Shown in pieces: positions 23,301-33,571 of a stretch of DNA of 64,000 nucleotides (position 1 is its first letter; each line of letters begins with the position of its first letter). The stretch covers positions 115,001 through 179,000 of the forward strand of contig JACEEZ010020250.1 in assembly GCA_016584305.1 (NCBI GenBank). The letters run 5' to 3'. The notes beneath the pieces are model-generated. The model had not been told where the DNA came from and searched no databases. It was given only the letters and a program-made list of their open reading frames with translations. This DNA is from Chionoecetes opilio. Taxonomy: Eukaryota; Arthropoda; Malacostraca; Decapoda; Majidae. A program made the translations under genes and the position numbers.

Positions 23301-26012
23301 GTTACTTCTGGCAGACCGCCGTCCTTGCCTCTTGCACCTTGCACCTTACCCCCGTCCTTGAAGTCATACCGTACTTCTTCCTGGCAGGCCGCAGCAACTA
23401 TGCACGATACACCCCAGTCTATGTTGCGGAAATGCGTCACTTAGAGGTGTCAGCTCCACGAATGTTTCAGCACATGTCGGAAGGTGGTTTCGTTGTGAAA
23501 CGCTCAGAAAGGACTTTCAACTGCGTTCCTACGGATCAGGCTCTCGAACAAAGTATCAATCGCGAGGCTAAAAGCCAAGGTGGTGTCATCGGTTACACAC
23601 TGAGGAAAGGAGCCTTAGTTCGCTGGCTGCTGACCCGCCACATAACCGGGAAATACGCAGAACGATTCAAAGAAATGTGTACACGTACCAAGTCCAAGAA
23701 TACACACGAAGAACTTGGACATGCTCGAGTGACCAAGGACCAGAAGGATGTTAAAGTCATCAAGGAATACATCAAGGAACAATGCCAAGATCCATTTGAC
23801 CTGGAAAGTGTGGCAACCTCCCCATTAATAAAACTAGTGGTTTAGGTGGCATCAGAAGTCGAAGAGTCGATGAAGGGGGAGTGCCACAAAAGGGTCGGGG
23901 GGAAAAATTCAATCAGTTCACGAAAGAAAGGCTTGGGGACGAAAAGAAGAGGAATTTTGGGGATCCAATCCCCAAGACAGTAGTCAAAACGTTTTTCTGC
24001 TATGAGGAAGTGTCTTTCCAGTGATAAGGAAGGGAAGATAATGATCGATACGGAGGTACTCTTCAGAAGACTGCTTGCAGTGTCAAAGAAACCGTGATGT
24101 GGATATGCGCAAGGTCCTCTCCTACGAATTGGCAGCTGTTCCGCCTTTAAAGTTCCACGACGATGATTCGATGAGGAAGACCAAAAAAGCAGATTTTTTC
24201 CAAAAACTGGAAGCAAATACGGATGCAATTCTTGGTCCTTCCTAGTCAGAATTCCCCGACGTCATCGCAGTCTGCTGCATACCTCATTGATGGCATGGCA
24301 ATGTGTCAGGCCCTGAACGAGAATCATTTCAAGACTTTTCAATGTCTTTGGGAAGGTGGTTTTTTGGACCGAATTGTGCGTCTTCTGAAGAACCCGTGCC
24401 ATGGATCCTTCAAATTTACGTTGTGACGTTGGTCTTTGACCAGTACAACAGAGAACAGTCAATTAAGTCGACTGAACGACAAAAGACGAGGAATGATGGA
24501 TTCCGGATTCAACTAACCCAAAACAGGGAACAGGGACGTCCCGAACACAGAAACTTCCTCAAAACCAGTACCAACAAGGCTAGTTTAGCTTCATTCATCT
24601 GTCAGTACATCTGCGACGATGGACAAGATCTCCTGCCTGCAGATAAATCGGTAGTCCTGGCAGGGGATTTGAAGATGGAGAAGTGGTCAAAGTTCTGAAT
24701 GAAGGGGTGGTCCAGTCTTGAGGGGGTTTTACAGCAACACAAGAGGAGGCGGACACTCGTCTGGTATTGCATGCAATCATGTTATCGAGAGACCATCCAA
24801 GGATAATCATTCGGTGTGACGACCACGGATGTCCTCGTCTTGTTGGTGTATTATGGAGCAGGGGAGCAAATGGCCGATGAAGTATATATGCATGCTGGGC
24901 ACTCAGGAAATTCATCTCAAAGGAACGCTTCATACCTGTTCACCATATTAGTACCAACCCTCGGCAAAGCAGCATGCAAGTCATTACCAGCCGTGCATGC
25001 TCTGTCAGGGTGTGACACGACAAGTGCTCTATACAGACTTGGAAAGCGAACGGCATATTCAGCTCTCATGAAAAATTCAGATGCCCTTTCAGGGCTGGAA
25101 GCATTCCAGGATGTGCCTACTTTCCTAGATACCGCAATGCGATTTGTCCTTCTCATGCATGGTAAAAAAAACTTTAAATCTCAGTTCACTGAATAAGCTT
25201 CGTTGCGTACTCGCCACCACAACTGATAAGCCCGCATCCTTACTGCCACCTACAGATGATGCCTTGGAACAACATGTATTTTCGGCACAAAACCAAGTAG
25301 CAGTGTGGTGTCAGTCACATCGCAAAACTGAGAACATGAAACCCCCGTTGGCCATGGTTGGCATGCGAATTTCAAAGGATGAACTGCGTCCAACAATGTA
25401 CAAGAATGAATCGGCACCAGCAGAGGTTAGAGACCTAATCATTTGCACTGCACTGACAAAGGTTGTCGCGGACAAAAATGCCAGTGTCTCATTGCTGGAC
25501 TTGAGTGCATTGACATTTTGTTCCTGTGGTGGAGAATGTGCGAATCGGCCGGAGATAAGTGAGGTGGCAAATGGAGATGAAGTCGGAGATGATACGGACA
25601 TGATGGTGTAAATACTGTAAGTAATCTTTGTAAGTGCCAAAATAACAATTCTTAAGATATTCCATCATTCTCAATTTGTTATGGGTTAAATGGGTTAAAT
25701 GGCCATGTTTTAATTAGAATCTGACTGTAAAACATCATTTTTCATAAAGTAGACATCCTAATAGTGTAAGTAAACTTTGTAAGTGCCAAAATAACAATTT
25801 TTTTGATATTCCAAAATTCTCATTTTTTTATGGGGTTTAATGGGGTTTAAAAGGTTAAATGGCCATGTTTTAATTAGAATCTGACTGTAAAACATCATTA
25901 TTCATAATGAAGACATCCTAACGAATCCAACAATACCTCATTTGCCTTGTTCTAAAGTGTGGAGGGGTAACTCCTTAAATAAGGCCCTTTTTTGGCCTCG
26001 ACCGCTCCACTA
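20304..26012 (+). mobile_element. DNA transposon element A, 5.7 kb
   Basis: Terminal inverted repeats start TAGTGGAGCGG at 20304 and at 26012 (other strand) and extend inward about 230 bp. Shared inner words include CCTCCACACTTTAGAACAAG, ATGTTTTACAGTCAGATTC and GATATTC...AATCTCAATTTG. The flanks are TAA on both sides, and removing the element plus one TAA restores the LINE target reading AACTAAGTG as in a sister LINE near 54870. A 3-bp duplication is therefore well supported. The right side carries an extra tandem copy of the inner repeat (about 25608-25765 and 25766-25930). It encodes one large decayed gene on the plus strand. Confidence 0.9.
20788..25611 (+). pseudogene. element A protein: Cys/His-rich N-terminus and FEN/PIN-like C-terminal part
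   Basis: The start ATG follows a splice-acceptor-like TTTTTTTCCTTGCAG (20761-20775). Pieces in several frames give, in order: a Cys-rich N-terminus (CECCVFCET, FHQKCRANYT, CFICGKSHSW, KYHRSCYSHY at 20840-21400); a central region with GGMHLTMAFIASIGK (22849-22893); NYARYTPVYVAEMRHLE (23395-23445) and GGFVVKRSERTFN (23483-23522); then a C-terminal block. That block has LIDG (Asp 24289), LVFDQY (Asp 24438), EEADTR (about 24743), a TDVLVL box (Asp 24828) and GCDTTSALYRLGKR (Asp 25014). The end, CSCGGECANR, is Cys-rich. Acid order and spacing resemble FEN-1/XPG PIN nucleases (inference). Element C encodes a clear homologue. Many frameshifts and stops make it non-functional. I know no named function for the family. 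Confidence 0.75.
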
Positions 26013-26015
26013 TAA

Positions 26016-26960
26016 GTGATTCACGGAGAGATGCCACCGAGCGCCTTACTTCTGATATTCCTATAATTTCTGATTGGGGCAAAGCAAACCTTGCTTTGTT
26101 CAATGCCTTAAAAACCCAATTTCTTCACCTATCTACTCGACAAAACCTACCGGACAACTATCCCATCTTCTTCAATGACACTCAACTATCTCCTTCTTCT
26201 ACAATGAACATTTTTGGACTATCCTTTACTAAAAATCTGAACTGAAAATCTCACATCTCATCACTTGCTAAAACAGCTTCTAAGAAGTTAGGTGTCGTGT
26301 GGCGTCTGCGTCCTTTTTTTTCTCCCTCCCAGGTGCTTGCTCTTTACAGGGGCCTTATCTGCCCATGTATGGAGTATGTCTCACATCTTTTGGGGAGGAT
26401 CCACTCATACAACTCTCCTAAACAGGGTTGAGTCAACAGTTTTTCGTCTCATCAACTCCCCTCCTCTGACTGACTGTCTTCAATCTTTAAATCAACGCCG
26501 CAATGTTGCTTCTCTTGCTATTTTCTACCGTTATGTTCATGGTAATTAGCTGCTCTTCTGAACTTACTAACTGCATGCCTCCCCCACTCTCGCGGCCTCG
26601 CTGCACAAGACTTTCTACTCATTTTTATCCCTATTCTATCCATCTTCCTAATGGAAGAGTTCATCAGTATTTTTAGTGTTTAATCCCTTGCACTGGTAAA
26701 CTCTATAACTATATTCCTGTTTATATTTTTTCACCTTCCTACGACTTAAATCTTTTCATGAGAAGAGTGACAAGACACCTCCCGATCTAAATTAACCCAC
26801 CCCCCTTTCTTTATTCTCTTACTGTCTTCTTTATAGGGACTGGCAACTAAGCGGCCTTTGTGTTACATCTTTTTGTTGTGTCCTTTGCCAGTCCTTTGTG
26901 ATGTACAAGACAAAGAAAAAAATGTAAAATAATAACTGATGATAGGCATTTGTCGCAGAT
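26016..26960 (+). pseudogene. jockey-like LINE (L-C) reverse transcriptase, 3' part
   Basis: Continues from 20300: thumb and C-terminal segments (SDWGKANLALFNALKTQFL, then YRGLICPCMEYVSHL and LLNRVESTVFRLINSPPLT), followed by a TTTATAGGGACTGGC 3' UTR. There are stops and frame changes. Sister copies: 41620-44035 and 54595-55160, both minus. Confidence 0.85.
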
Positions 26961-27129
26961 GAGCGTAAAACCCCAATCAATTACTTTAATCCGCTCACTG
27001 TGAGTAAAATCAAATTTGCGAGATGGGACTCCTTTCCGTCGACTTAAGTTGGGCGATCAAGTGCCAATTTTACTTTTCAATAATTATTGGTAACTGAAAT
27101 GTAAAAACTTATTGTAAATATGAGTATTA
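26961..27129. other. unassigned interval
   Basis: No recognised feature between the LINE tail and the duplicated block that follows. Confidence 0.4.
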
Positions 27130-27620
27130 AGGTGTAGAGTTGTAGATCCGATCTGTGGTCAGATCTATGTCTATGTGTATGATGACTTTTTTCATATAAG
27201 GTTCGCCACTCCATATTTTAATGACTATGACTTGTTTGCAAATTACCTTGGTTTACCGTCTCTCGTAGGGGAGACCACGGCACCCTGGAAATATCGGCGC
27301 CAGGGTTCGAATCCCAATGTAGCCACGACCCACTAGGACACACTATAAGGGTAAGTTACGCTGCTCTTTTAAGTCACATCGCAAACACTCCCGACCGTAG
27401 GCAATATCCCAAACGTAGACGAAAGAGTCGTGTCATAAAATGTTACCTAGGAATTCAGCCATAGTTATTGTGTCGGCCTCTCTTGGTTATTTCATTCTAT
27501 GTCTGTTTGTACGTTGGCCTTGTTCATATGGGGTTCGCCGTTCCAACATTTTATGATTATGATTTGATTGCAATTTACCTCGATTTACATTCTCTCGTAG
27601 GGGAATCAACGCCCCCCCCT
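27130..27620. repeat. diverged duplicate block with B-box-like site
   Basis: 27150-27290 and 27485-27615 are diverged direct repeats (GGTTCGCCACTCC against GGTTCGCCGTTCC; TCTCTCGTAGGGGA against TTCTCTCGTAGGGGA). Between them GGGTTCGAATCCC (27303-27315) looks like a pol III B box, but I find no convincing A box at tRNA spacing. It may be a SINE pair with only one head left. Confidence 0.4.
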
Positions 27621-28154
27621 CCCCTCTCCCCCCCAGGAAAGTTCTGTATTTCTAGTGTATGGGTGCTTTTTATCATATACAAATATAAGAGCATTCTGCA
27701 TTTTCTAAAACTTAAGTATAGACAACTTGGAAAATGCGCTCAAAAGATATGTGGGGTATAGGAGTACAGTGGGGTATAGAAGTACATGCTTTTACTAGAG
27801 GAAACTATGCTTTTGTTTGTAAAGGTCTGAACCTCTTAATAGTATAGAGAGCTTGACTTGCTTTATTCTTAGTAACTTTAATGTTTGAGAAACCCGTTTA
27901 TCGCGAAATTTACGGTTAAAATACTACCTTCGTCACTGTATGGCACACGGCACAGCCTTTCCCTGAATTCATACTGGTTCTGTTTTTTTATGGCTAGTGG
28001 AAAAAAAAATATTTTAGTCATATTGGTTTTAATTTTCCAAAGTTTCTCAGAACTATTAATTTTTTGTATTTCTTATTCAACTTTTCTCGCCATGATTTTC
28101 CTTGATTTACTTTCATGTGTTATGACCTGAGCTATATCATCTGCCTACATTACA
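27621..28154. other. AT-rich interval, no gene recognised
   Basis: A short C tract near 27610-27635, then AT-rich sequence. A Leu/Phe-rich open frame (27885-28130) has no recognisable domain. Confidence 0.4.
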
Positions 28155-28716
28155 TTTATACATTAATACAATCAGCCGCGGCTGCTGGTATGTGTGAGGT
28201 GTACATATATTGAGTAGAGGGTTGGGGAGAGGGTGCAACCTTGAGGCACTCCACTTTTAATTTTGAAACCGACTCCCATAAGCTGTTCTAAGGTTATGGA
28301 CGTCATTCTATCCAGAAAGGTGCATAGTAACTTAGTAATAATCTCAGTTAGTCCTGATGATATAATGTTATACATCAAGCTGTTGTGCCATACTTTATTG
28401 AATGCCTTTGAAACGCGTATGAATACCATATAACATTGTTCTGTATTTGCTAGTGTTGCTGCTATTTTGTATGTAGTTATTGCTATGGCTGTATCTGTAC
28501 TTTTTGCTAATCTGAATCTGTGTTGTGTGTAAAGAAGTATTTTATTGTGTTCCAAATAATTTCAGTCTAATGTTAATTATCTTTTTTAATATTCTACCAG
28601 GTATTTCTAATAATGAAATTGGTCAATCATTTTGAGGGTCAGTACTATCTTTATTGGGTTTTTGAATAATATTTGTAAAGGTTTATAATATAATGAATAA
28701 ATAAGGTTCATAAAAA
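28155..28716 (-). pseudogene. old LINE (L-D) reverse transcriptase core
   Basis: On the minus strand: a fingers/palm block with QHRFRLAKSTDTAIA, FIRVSKAFNKVWHNSL and GVPQGCTLSPTLYSIY (28555-28172). Motif A has asparagine where Asp is usual in AFDKVW, and the valine of FxRVSKAF replaces the usual Asp, so a catalytic Asp is lost. It is the 3'-most surviving part of a LINE whose other parts lie at 30077-30470, 37687-38680 and 39031-39180, separated by later insertions. Confidence 0.75.
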
Positions 28717-28721
28717 TAATT

Positions 28722-30071
28722 CACTGGGGAACAAATTTTTGTTGAGTTAGGTCTGACACTTGTTATTAAGTAATTTTTGGGTGCTGAATCCAAAACTGAT
28801 CTCAGATTTTCTCTATCACGTCAAGTTTTTGAGCTGTAGGATTTTCGTTTTCCTAAAAAATATGAAAAATAATGTACATAACAGTAACAGTGCTTATTTT
28901 ATAAAAAGTTGCAAATGTTAACATACAATGAAAAATGAAAGAAATAGGCATGAATAGAATGTTTATTTAACATTATCATGTTTTTAGAAAGGATAAGGCT
29001 ATAATTGTGTGCAGGTTAAGGTAAAAATTTACGTTTGTAGCTTTGTCTGGAGTGTTCAACTTGAGGACTATCGCGTTTGATGCTCCAACAATAGTCAGCC
29101 ATCATATGCACATCCCATCTACCCTGGTAACGTTCTTCCATAACCTTCAAATCTTGGTGAAACCGTTCACCTTGCTCGTCGCTAGCAGCACCAAGATTTT
29201 CCGGAAAGTTGGCAAGATGGCTATGCAAAAAAAGGTACTTTAATGCTCATGTTGCAACCAAGCGCTTTGTAGCTCTCCAATAGTTTCTGAACAATTTCTG
29301 TGTAATTACTTGCACGTGTATTTCCAAGAAAGTTCTTGACGACGTCTTTGAATGATAGCCAAGCATTCTTTTCAAGGTCTGACATAGTACCGTTGAAATG
29401 TTCATCTTTGATGAGCTGTCGAATTTGTGGACCATCAAACACACCGGCCTTGATTTTTTCAACTGACAGTCCAGGAAATGCCAAGATGATGTACTTCAAA
29501 CAGTCGCCATCAGTTGACAATGCTTTTACAAATTGTTTCATGAGACCTAGTTTTATGTGCAGAGGTGGGAATATTATTTTCTTCCTGTCAACAAGTGGCT
29601 CATGTACAATGTTAGGATCTCCAGGTTTAAGATCAGATCTCGGAGGCCAATTCGTCTGAACCCAATGCTTCTCTCGAGCTCTGCTATCCCACATACAGAG
29701 AAAGCAGGGATACTTTGTGTATCCACGTTGTTGACCAAGAAGGAAGGACACCATTTTAAGGTCAACACAGATGATCCAATTATGTTTGTCATATTGCAAT
29801 AACTCAATGACTCTCTTTACATCTCCATATTCTTCACGAAGACAGACCGAATGCCCAATAGGGACTGCGCCAAACAAATTGCCAAAACAAAAAAAGTTTT
29901 ACTACAGCTCACAAGTGGAATTTTGCTTATCTGGAGGGTAAGCTGTGGAGAAAAAACTTGACGTGCTAGAAAAAAACTGACTACAGATTTGGAATCAGCA
30001 TGCCAATTTTAGTTTAAATAAGCTCAAAAATCTAACTCAACTATTTTTTTTTTTCAAATTGTTCCCCAGTG
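28722..30071 (-). mobile_element. DNA transposon with CACTGGGG termini, 1.35 kb
   Basis: Both ends begin CACTGGGGAACAA and continue as TTGAGTTAG-type sequence. TAATT flanks both sides (28717-28721 and 30072-30076), a probable 5-bp target duplication. CACTG ends recall CACTA/Chapaev-group transposons, but 5 bp is not their usual duplication, so I leave the superfamily open. It lies inside LINE L-D and carries part of a large minus-strand protein gene. Confidence 0.8.
29016..29877 (-). pseudogene. transposon protein, C-terminal part, one frame break
   Basis: The first frame (29877-29221) has VPIGHSVCLREEYGDVKRV, DLKMVSFLLGQQRGYTKYPC, FLCMWDSRAR, FPPLHIKLGLMKQFVKAL and FLGNTRASNY. After a small frame break at about 29225 the next frame (29228-29016) has HSHLANFPENLGAASDEQGE then RFHQDLKVMEERYQGRWD and ADYCWSIKRD. 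I recognise this as a protein common in invertebrate transposons, usually left uncharacterised. The FLCxWDSR and DEQGERFHQD boxes are its most conserved points by my recollection. The N-terminal half is absent, so the element is non-autonomous. I do not assign a catalytic mechanism. Confidence 0.7.
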
Positions 30072-30076
30072 TAATT

Positions 30077-30470
30077 TTAATTTGGGGGGGACATTTACCT
30101 AGGGGAAGTGAAGGGTTGATTATACAGGTGAAAACTTTCAAAGCTCCATTATGGCATGTGTAAAAATATCGCTTTGTTTATCTTGCTATCTCCAGGAGTG
30201 TTGTTTATCAATTTTTGATTTGATATTTTTAATGTCTTTAGACGTTATTTTACCTACTAGATTGTCGTTGTTAGGTAGTCATGTTATATCTGAGTATATA
30301 AATATATTGGTTTGTCTTTTGATTGTGGTTAACTATGAAGTTATCTACCAATCCTTCGTTGTTCATATCAAAGTCTTTATTTTCCTTGTCACTTATTTCT
30401 TATTTTAAAATTCTTACTCCAAATATTTTAAATAATTCCTCCTTTTCTACGTCACCATACTATCTATAGT
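30077..30470 (-). pseudogene. old LINE (L-D), region before the RT palm
   Basis: Minus-strand reading, broken by stops, covers the end of the linker and the start of RT (a YGDVEKEELFKIFG-like segment near 30410-30455). It abuts element B at 30470 and continues at 37687. A second fragment of this stretch is at 40790-40895. Confidence 0.6.
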
Positions 30471-31079
30471 AGTCATTTTCTTGGAGTCCGTGACCATTTT
30501 CTTCCTACCTTTTTTTCTCGATGGATTTGATAACCTGGACCATTTCAAAGAAAAATTAGCTCCTATGCCCCTCTTGGAAATAACGGCTAACTTTTCAAGA
30601 GCCCAATATTGAAAATTGCCGCCGGCGACATCTTGAAAAACATAAAATGTTATATCTCTGGCATCAGATGAGTTAGAAAGACAAATGAGGTGTCATGTTT
30701 TACTAATTCTGACATTACAAAGCCACTGGAATGGTTATTAGAGAGTTTAGGTATCATTTTGACCTCTAAATCCAGGATGGCCACTGTCCACCATCCTGAA
30801 AAACATGAAATGTAATATCTTCGGCACAAAATAAACTAGATGGATATGTAAGGTGTTGTTTTCCACTTATTTTAGCATGATACACTCATTACAAGTATCA
30901 TTTTAGAGTTTCAGGGACATCCTGACAAACATTTTCAAGAATGATACGGCGAAATGGGGAAAACATGCTGTATTTTATATCTAATATTTCTGTTCATACT
31001 TTTCCAGCTGCATCGCATGCCCAGAAACAATGAAATGGCAAAAAAAAAATATATGTAATATTAATTTTCTTCTGTTTCA

Positions 31080-32400
31080 GATGCATCGCATGCCCGTCTG
31101 ATGAAAATCGCGGACTTGTAAAGTGACTTAAAGAATGGATAATAGAACAGACAGTGAAGAGTTACAAGACAAGGCTTTAGATGAATACAAGTGTATTTTA
31201 CTCTGTGGAAAGTCATGTACAGCACATGACAGTTTGGAAAAGATTACACCTGAGAAGTGGGAATCCATCCGGGAAAAGCCTTTAAAATGGAGAGAATTTG
31301 ATCAGTTTCATCATGTACATGAAAATGTGGATTGGGAGAAGGGACCTAAAGGTCACCACATGCATAGCACTTGCTACGCATCATTATCCAGCAAGCGCAA
31401 GCTCTATCAAGCTGAAACACGCAAACATAAATCCGAGGAACATCTTGAAAGAAATGAAGCATCAGATCAACAAGACCCTCCGCCAGAGGCCAGTGCACCT
31501 AAGAGGCTCCGCTCCAGCATGGGTGTCCTTCATGATAAGACTCTATGTGTGTGGTGCATGAAAGGGGGATACAAGAGTAGTAATCGCGACAAGCAGATTT
31601 TACTTCTATCAACAGTAGATGTATTACTGGACCTGGACTAAATTCAAGTTACATACTGTCCGTCTGGAAAATGACGTCAAGAGATTGAGACTTGATACTC
31701 TGATTGCATCCATCCCAGATAGCCAAACAGCATTTGGGTTGGAAATCCGCTACCATCGCTCGTGCTGGCGCAAATATGTCAGCGACCACAAGCCCCTTTC
31801 AGATGAAAGTACTCAACATCTGCAGCATGTAAATCTCCGAGAGGCCCAGGCTCTCTTCTTTCATCACATTCGTCAAGTCATCTTCAAAGACCATGAAATT
31901 CGGACACTGTAAAGTCTCCTGCAGGACTATACGCGCGTTATCTCAAATCACGGACATAACTCAGCAGTAAAGTCCAGCTACTTGAAGGATATTTTCATTA
32001 ATGAATTTGGGGGAGACATCGGATTTCATGAACGTATTCAAAAGAATGTGAGTGAACTGGTATATGATACAACAGCAGCAGGTACATACATTGAGGCAGC
32101 AATATCTTCATTGGGTGTTAGCAATGATCAGTTGGTGGTTAATGTTGCGGAACGACTCAAAGAGCAAGTTATCAGGACAAATACTATTCCCTGGCCCCGA
32201 TACATACACGAGTTGGAGAAAGAAGCAGACCCTAATGAGTTCCTGCTGAAGCTGATCACATGGTTGAAAAACCCAAATAAGTCTGCAATTGATGACAGTC
32301 CACCCGTCCGGTCGATTGCATCTATCCTCACAAGCTACATCACTGGAAAACGCACTGCATTTGAGATAAATCTCTCTGTTTTGCTACATGGACTGACCAA
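31080..32400 (+). pseudogene. element B protein, N-terminal part
   Basis: ATG at 31135, preceded by TTTTCTTCTGTTTCAG (ends 31080), a good splice acceptor. Contents: CILLCGKSCTAHDS, HHMHSTCYASLSSKRK, CVWCMKGGYKSS, then after a frame change RYHRSCWRKYVSD (about 31750-31788). An in-frame TAA at 31910-31912 replaces a codon inside otherwise conserved sequence. It continues with SSYLKDIFINEFGGDIGFHE to LSVLLHGLT at 32396, where the hAT-type element begins. The Cys/His pairs parallel those of elements A and C. Function unknown; a zinc-binding N-terminus is inferred. Confidence 0.7.
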
Positions 32401-32583
32401 TAGGGTGGTCATTAGGTATATGAGCGAAAATATTTTTTTATTTTTTGCTAGGACGCCCCAAAATAATATTCCTTTAGAGGCAGAAATGTCACGTAAAAAA
32501 TATAAAAAATAAATATTAATATTTAGGGATCGCCCAAGGAACTTTTAACGTCACATTATATTAACATTACGGTGTTTTGCCAA

Positions 32584-32924
32584 CAGACTGGTTATTGAGT
32601 CGACTCTGATTGAATCGATTGAGATCGATCAATCAAAATCCCTTGATTCAAAGAAGAACTGATTCACCACCAACTTGTTCTATTCATGAATCATGATTGA
32701 ATCAAAATCCGCATAGAAACAAGACTGATTGAATCAAAAAGACTGCAATGATATTTCAATGGTGAATCAAACATAGGATAACAAATATAATTTGATTCGT
32801 TGAATCGGAAAGAATCGTTTCTCAAAATGATTCTCCATGAATAAAACGGTGACTGAATCATTTAAATTCCAAAATGAATCGTGATTGAACCCTTCCAAAA
32901 AAAGTTGAATCAATAACCAGTCTG
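32584..32924. mobile_element. hAT-type MITE, 341 bp
   Basis: Ends CAGACTGGTTATTGAGTC (32584) and, on the other strand, CAGACTGGTTATTGATTC (32924). The flanks TTTGCCAA and TATGCCAA form an 8-bp duplication with one mismatch. The interior is full of TTGATTCA/TGAATCAA words in both directions. It lies in the non-coding 3' side of the 32401-36390 element. Confidence 0.85.
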
Positions 32925-32989
32925 TATGCCAAATAGCTGATCTATGTCTCCCCTTTCTCAACAGCAGTTAGCTATAGCCGTCTTAAAAG

Positions 32990-33160
32990 AGTGTTTTATG
33001 CATTTCTACTGTGTATTCACTTGTATTGTTCACTGTACCAGGCAGGCGTATTCACTATGTACGCCACTGTATCAGACAAAGGTGTTTACTGCGTACACAC
33101 TGTACCAAGCAGGCGTTTTCAGTGTTCACTGGGAGGCGGGTGATTTTACCCGCATTTTAG
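32990..33160. repeat. short tandem block, about 36-bp units
   Basis: Repeats of TTCACTGTACCAGGCAGGCG-like units with TATGTACGCCACTGTA. One more unit lies beyond the SINE at 33535-33575, so the SINE landed in this array. It is part of the 3' non-coding region of the hAT-type element. Confidence 0.6.
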
Positions 33161-33162
33161 AG

Positions 33163-33496
33163 GAGGCGGTAGCGGAGTGGTTAGCGTCTCCGACTGGCGT
33201 TCTTAGTGACCCGAATTCGATCCCCGAAGAAAACCAAAACCTTTCTGCACCGTCGAGTGGCCTAAGAACACCCACATGCCCTGCCCATCAACTCTACCTT
33301 CGACTGCGAGTGCATCGGAGGACACAGGGGGGCGGCATGAGCCTCTAATCACAGGCGTCACTATAATAATCCTGCCTGCGTCACCACGGGCGAGGGCCAA
33401 CCATCACAGCCCTCAAGTAAACCTCCAGAGCCTACCATCCGAGACCTGGGTCGCCACTGCCTACAGGCGCTATAGGCACAAAATGTTAAAAAAAAC
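33163..33496 (+). mobile_element. tRNA-derived SINE (family S3), copy 1
   Basis: A box TAGCGGAGTGGTTAGCG (33170-33186), B box near AATTCGATCCC (33215-33225), then a conserved body with CACCGTCGAGTGGCCTAAGA, CATCGGAGGACACAGG and GCCTACAGGCGCTATAG, and an A-rich tail. Other copies at 38682-39030 (+) and 51670-52036 (-). Confidence 0.9.
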
Positions 33497-33571
33497 CTGT
33501 GAGTGTGTACGTCACTGTGACTGTCATGCAGTTGTGTTCACTATGTACGTCACTGTACAAGGCAGGTTTGT

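Noticed and set aside
20761..25611. Element A or C as intact working genes
   Set aside because: Multiple frameshifts and stops; I describe them as pseudogenes.
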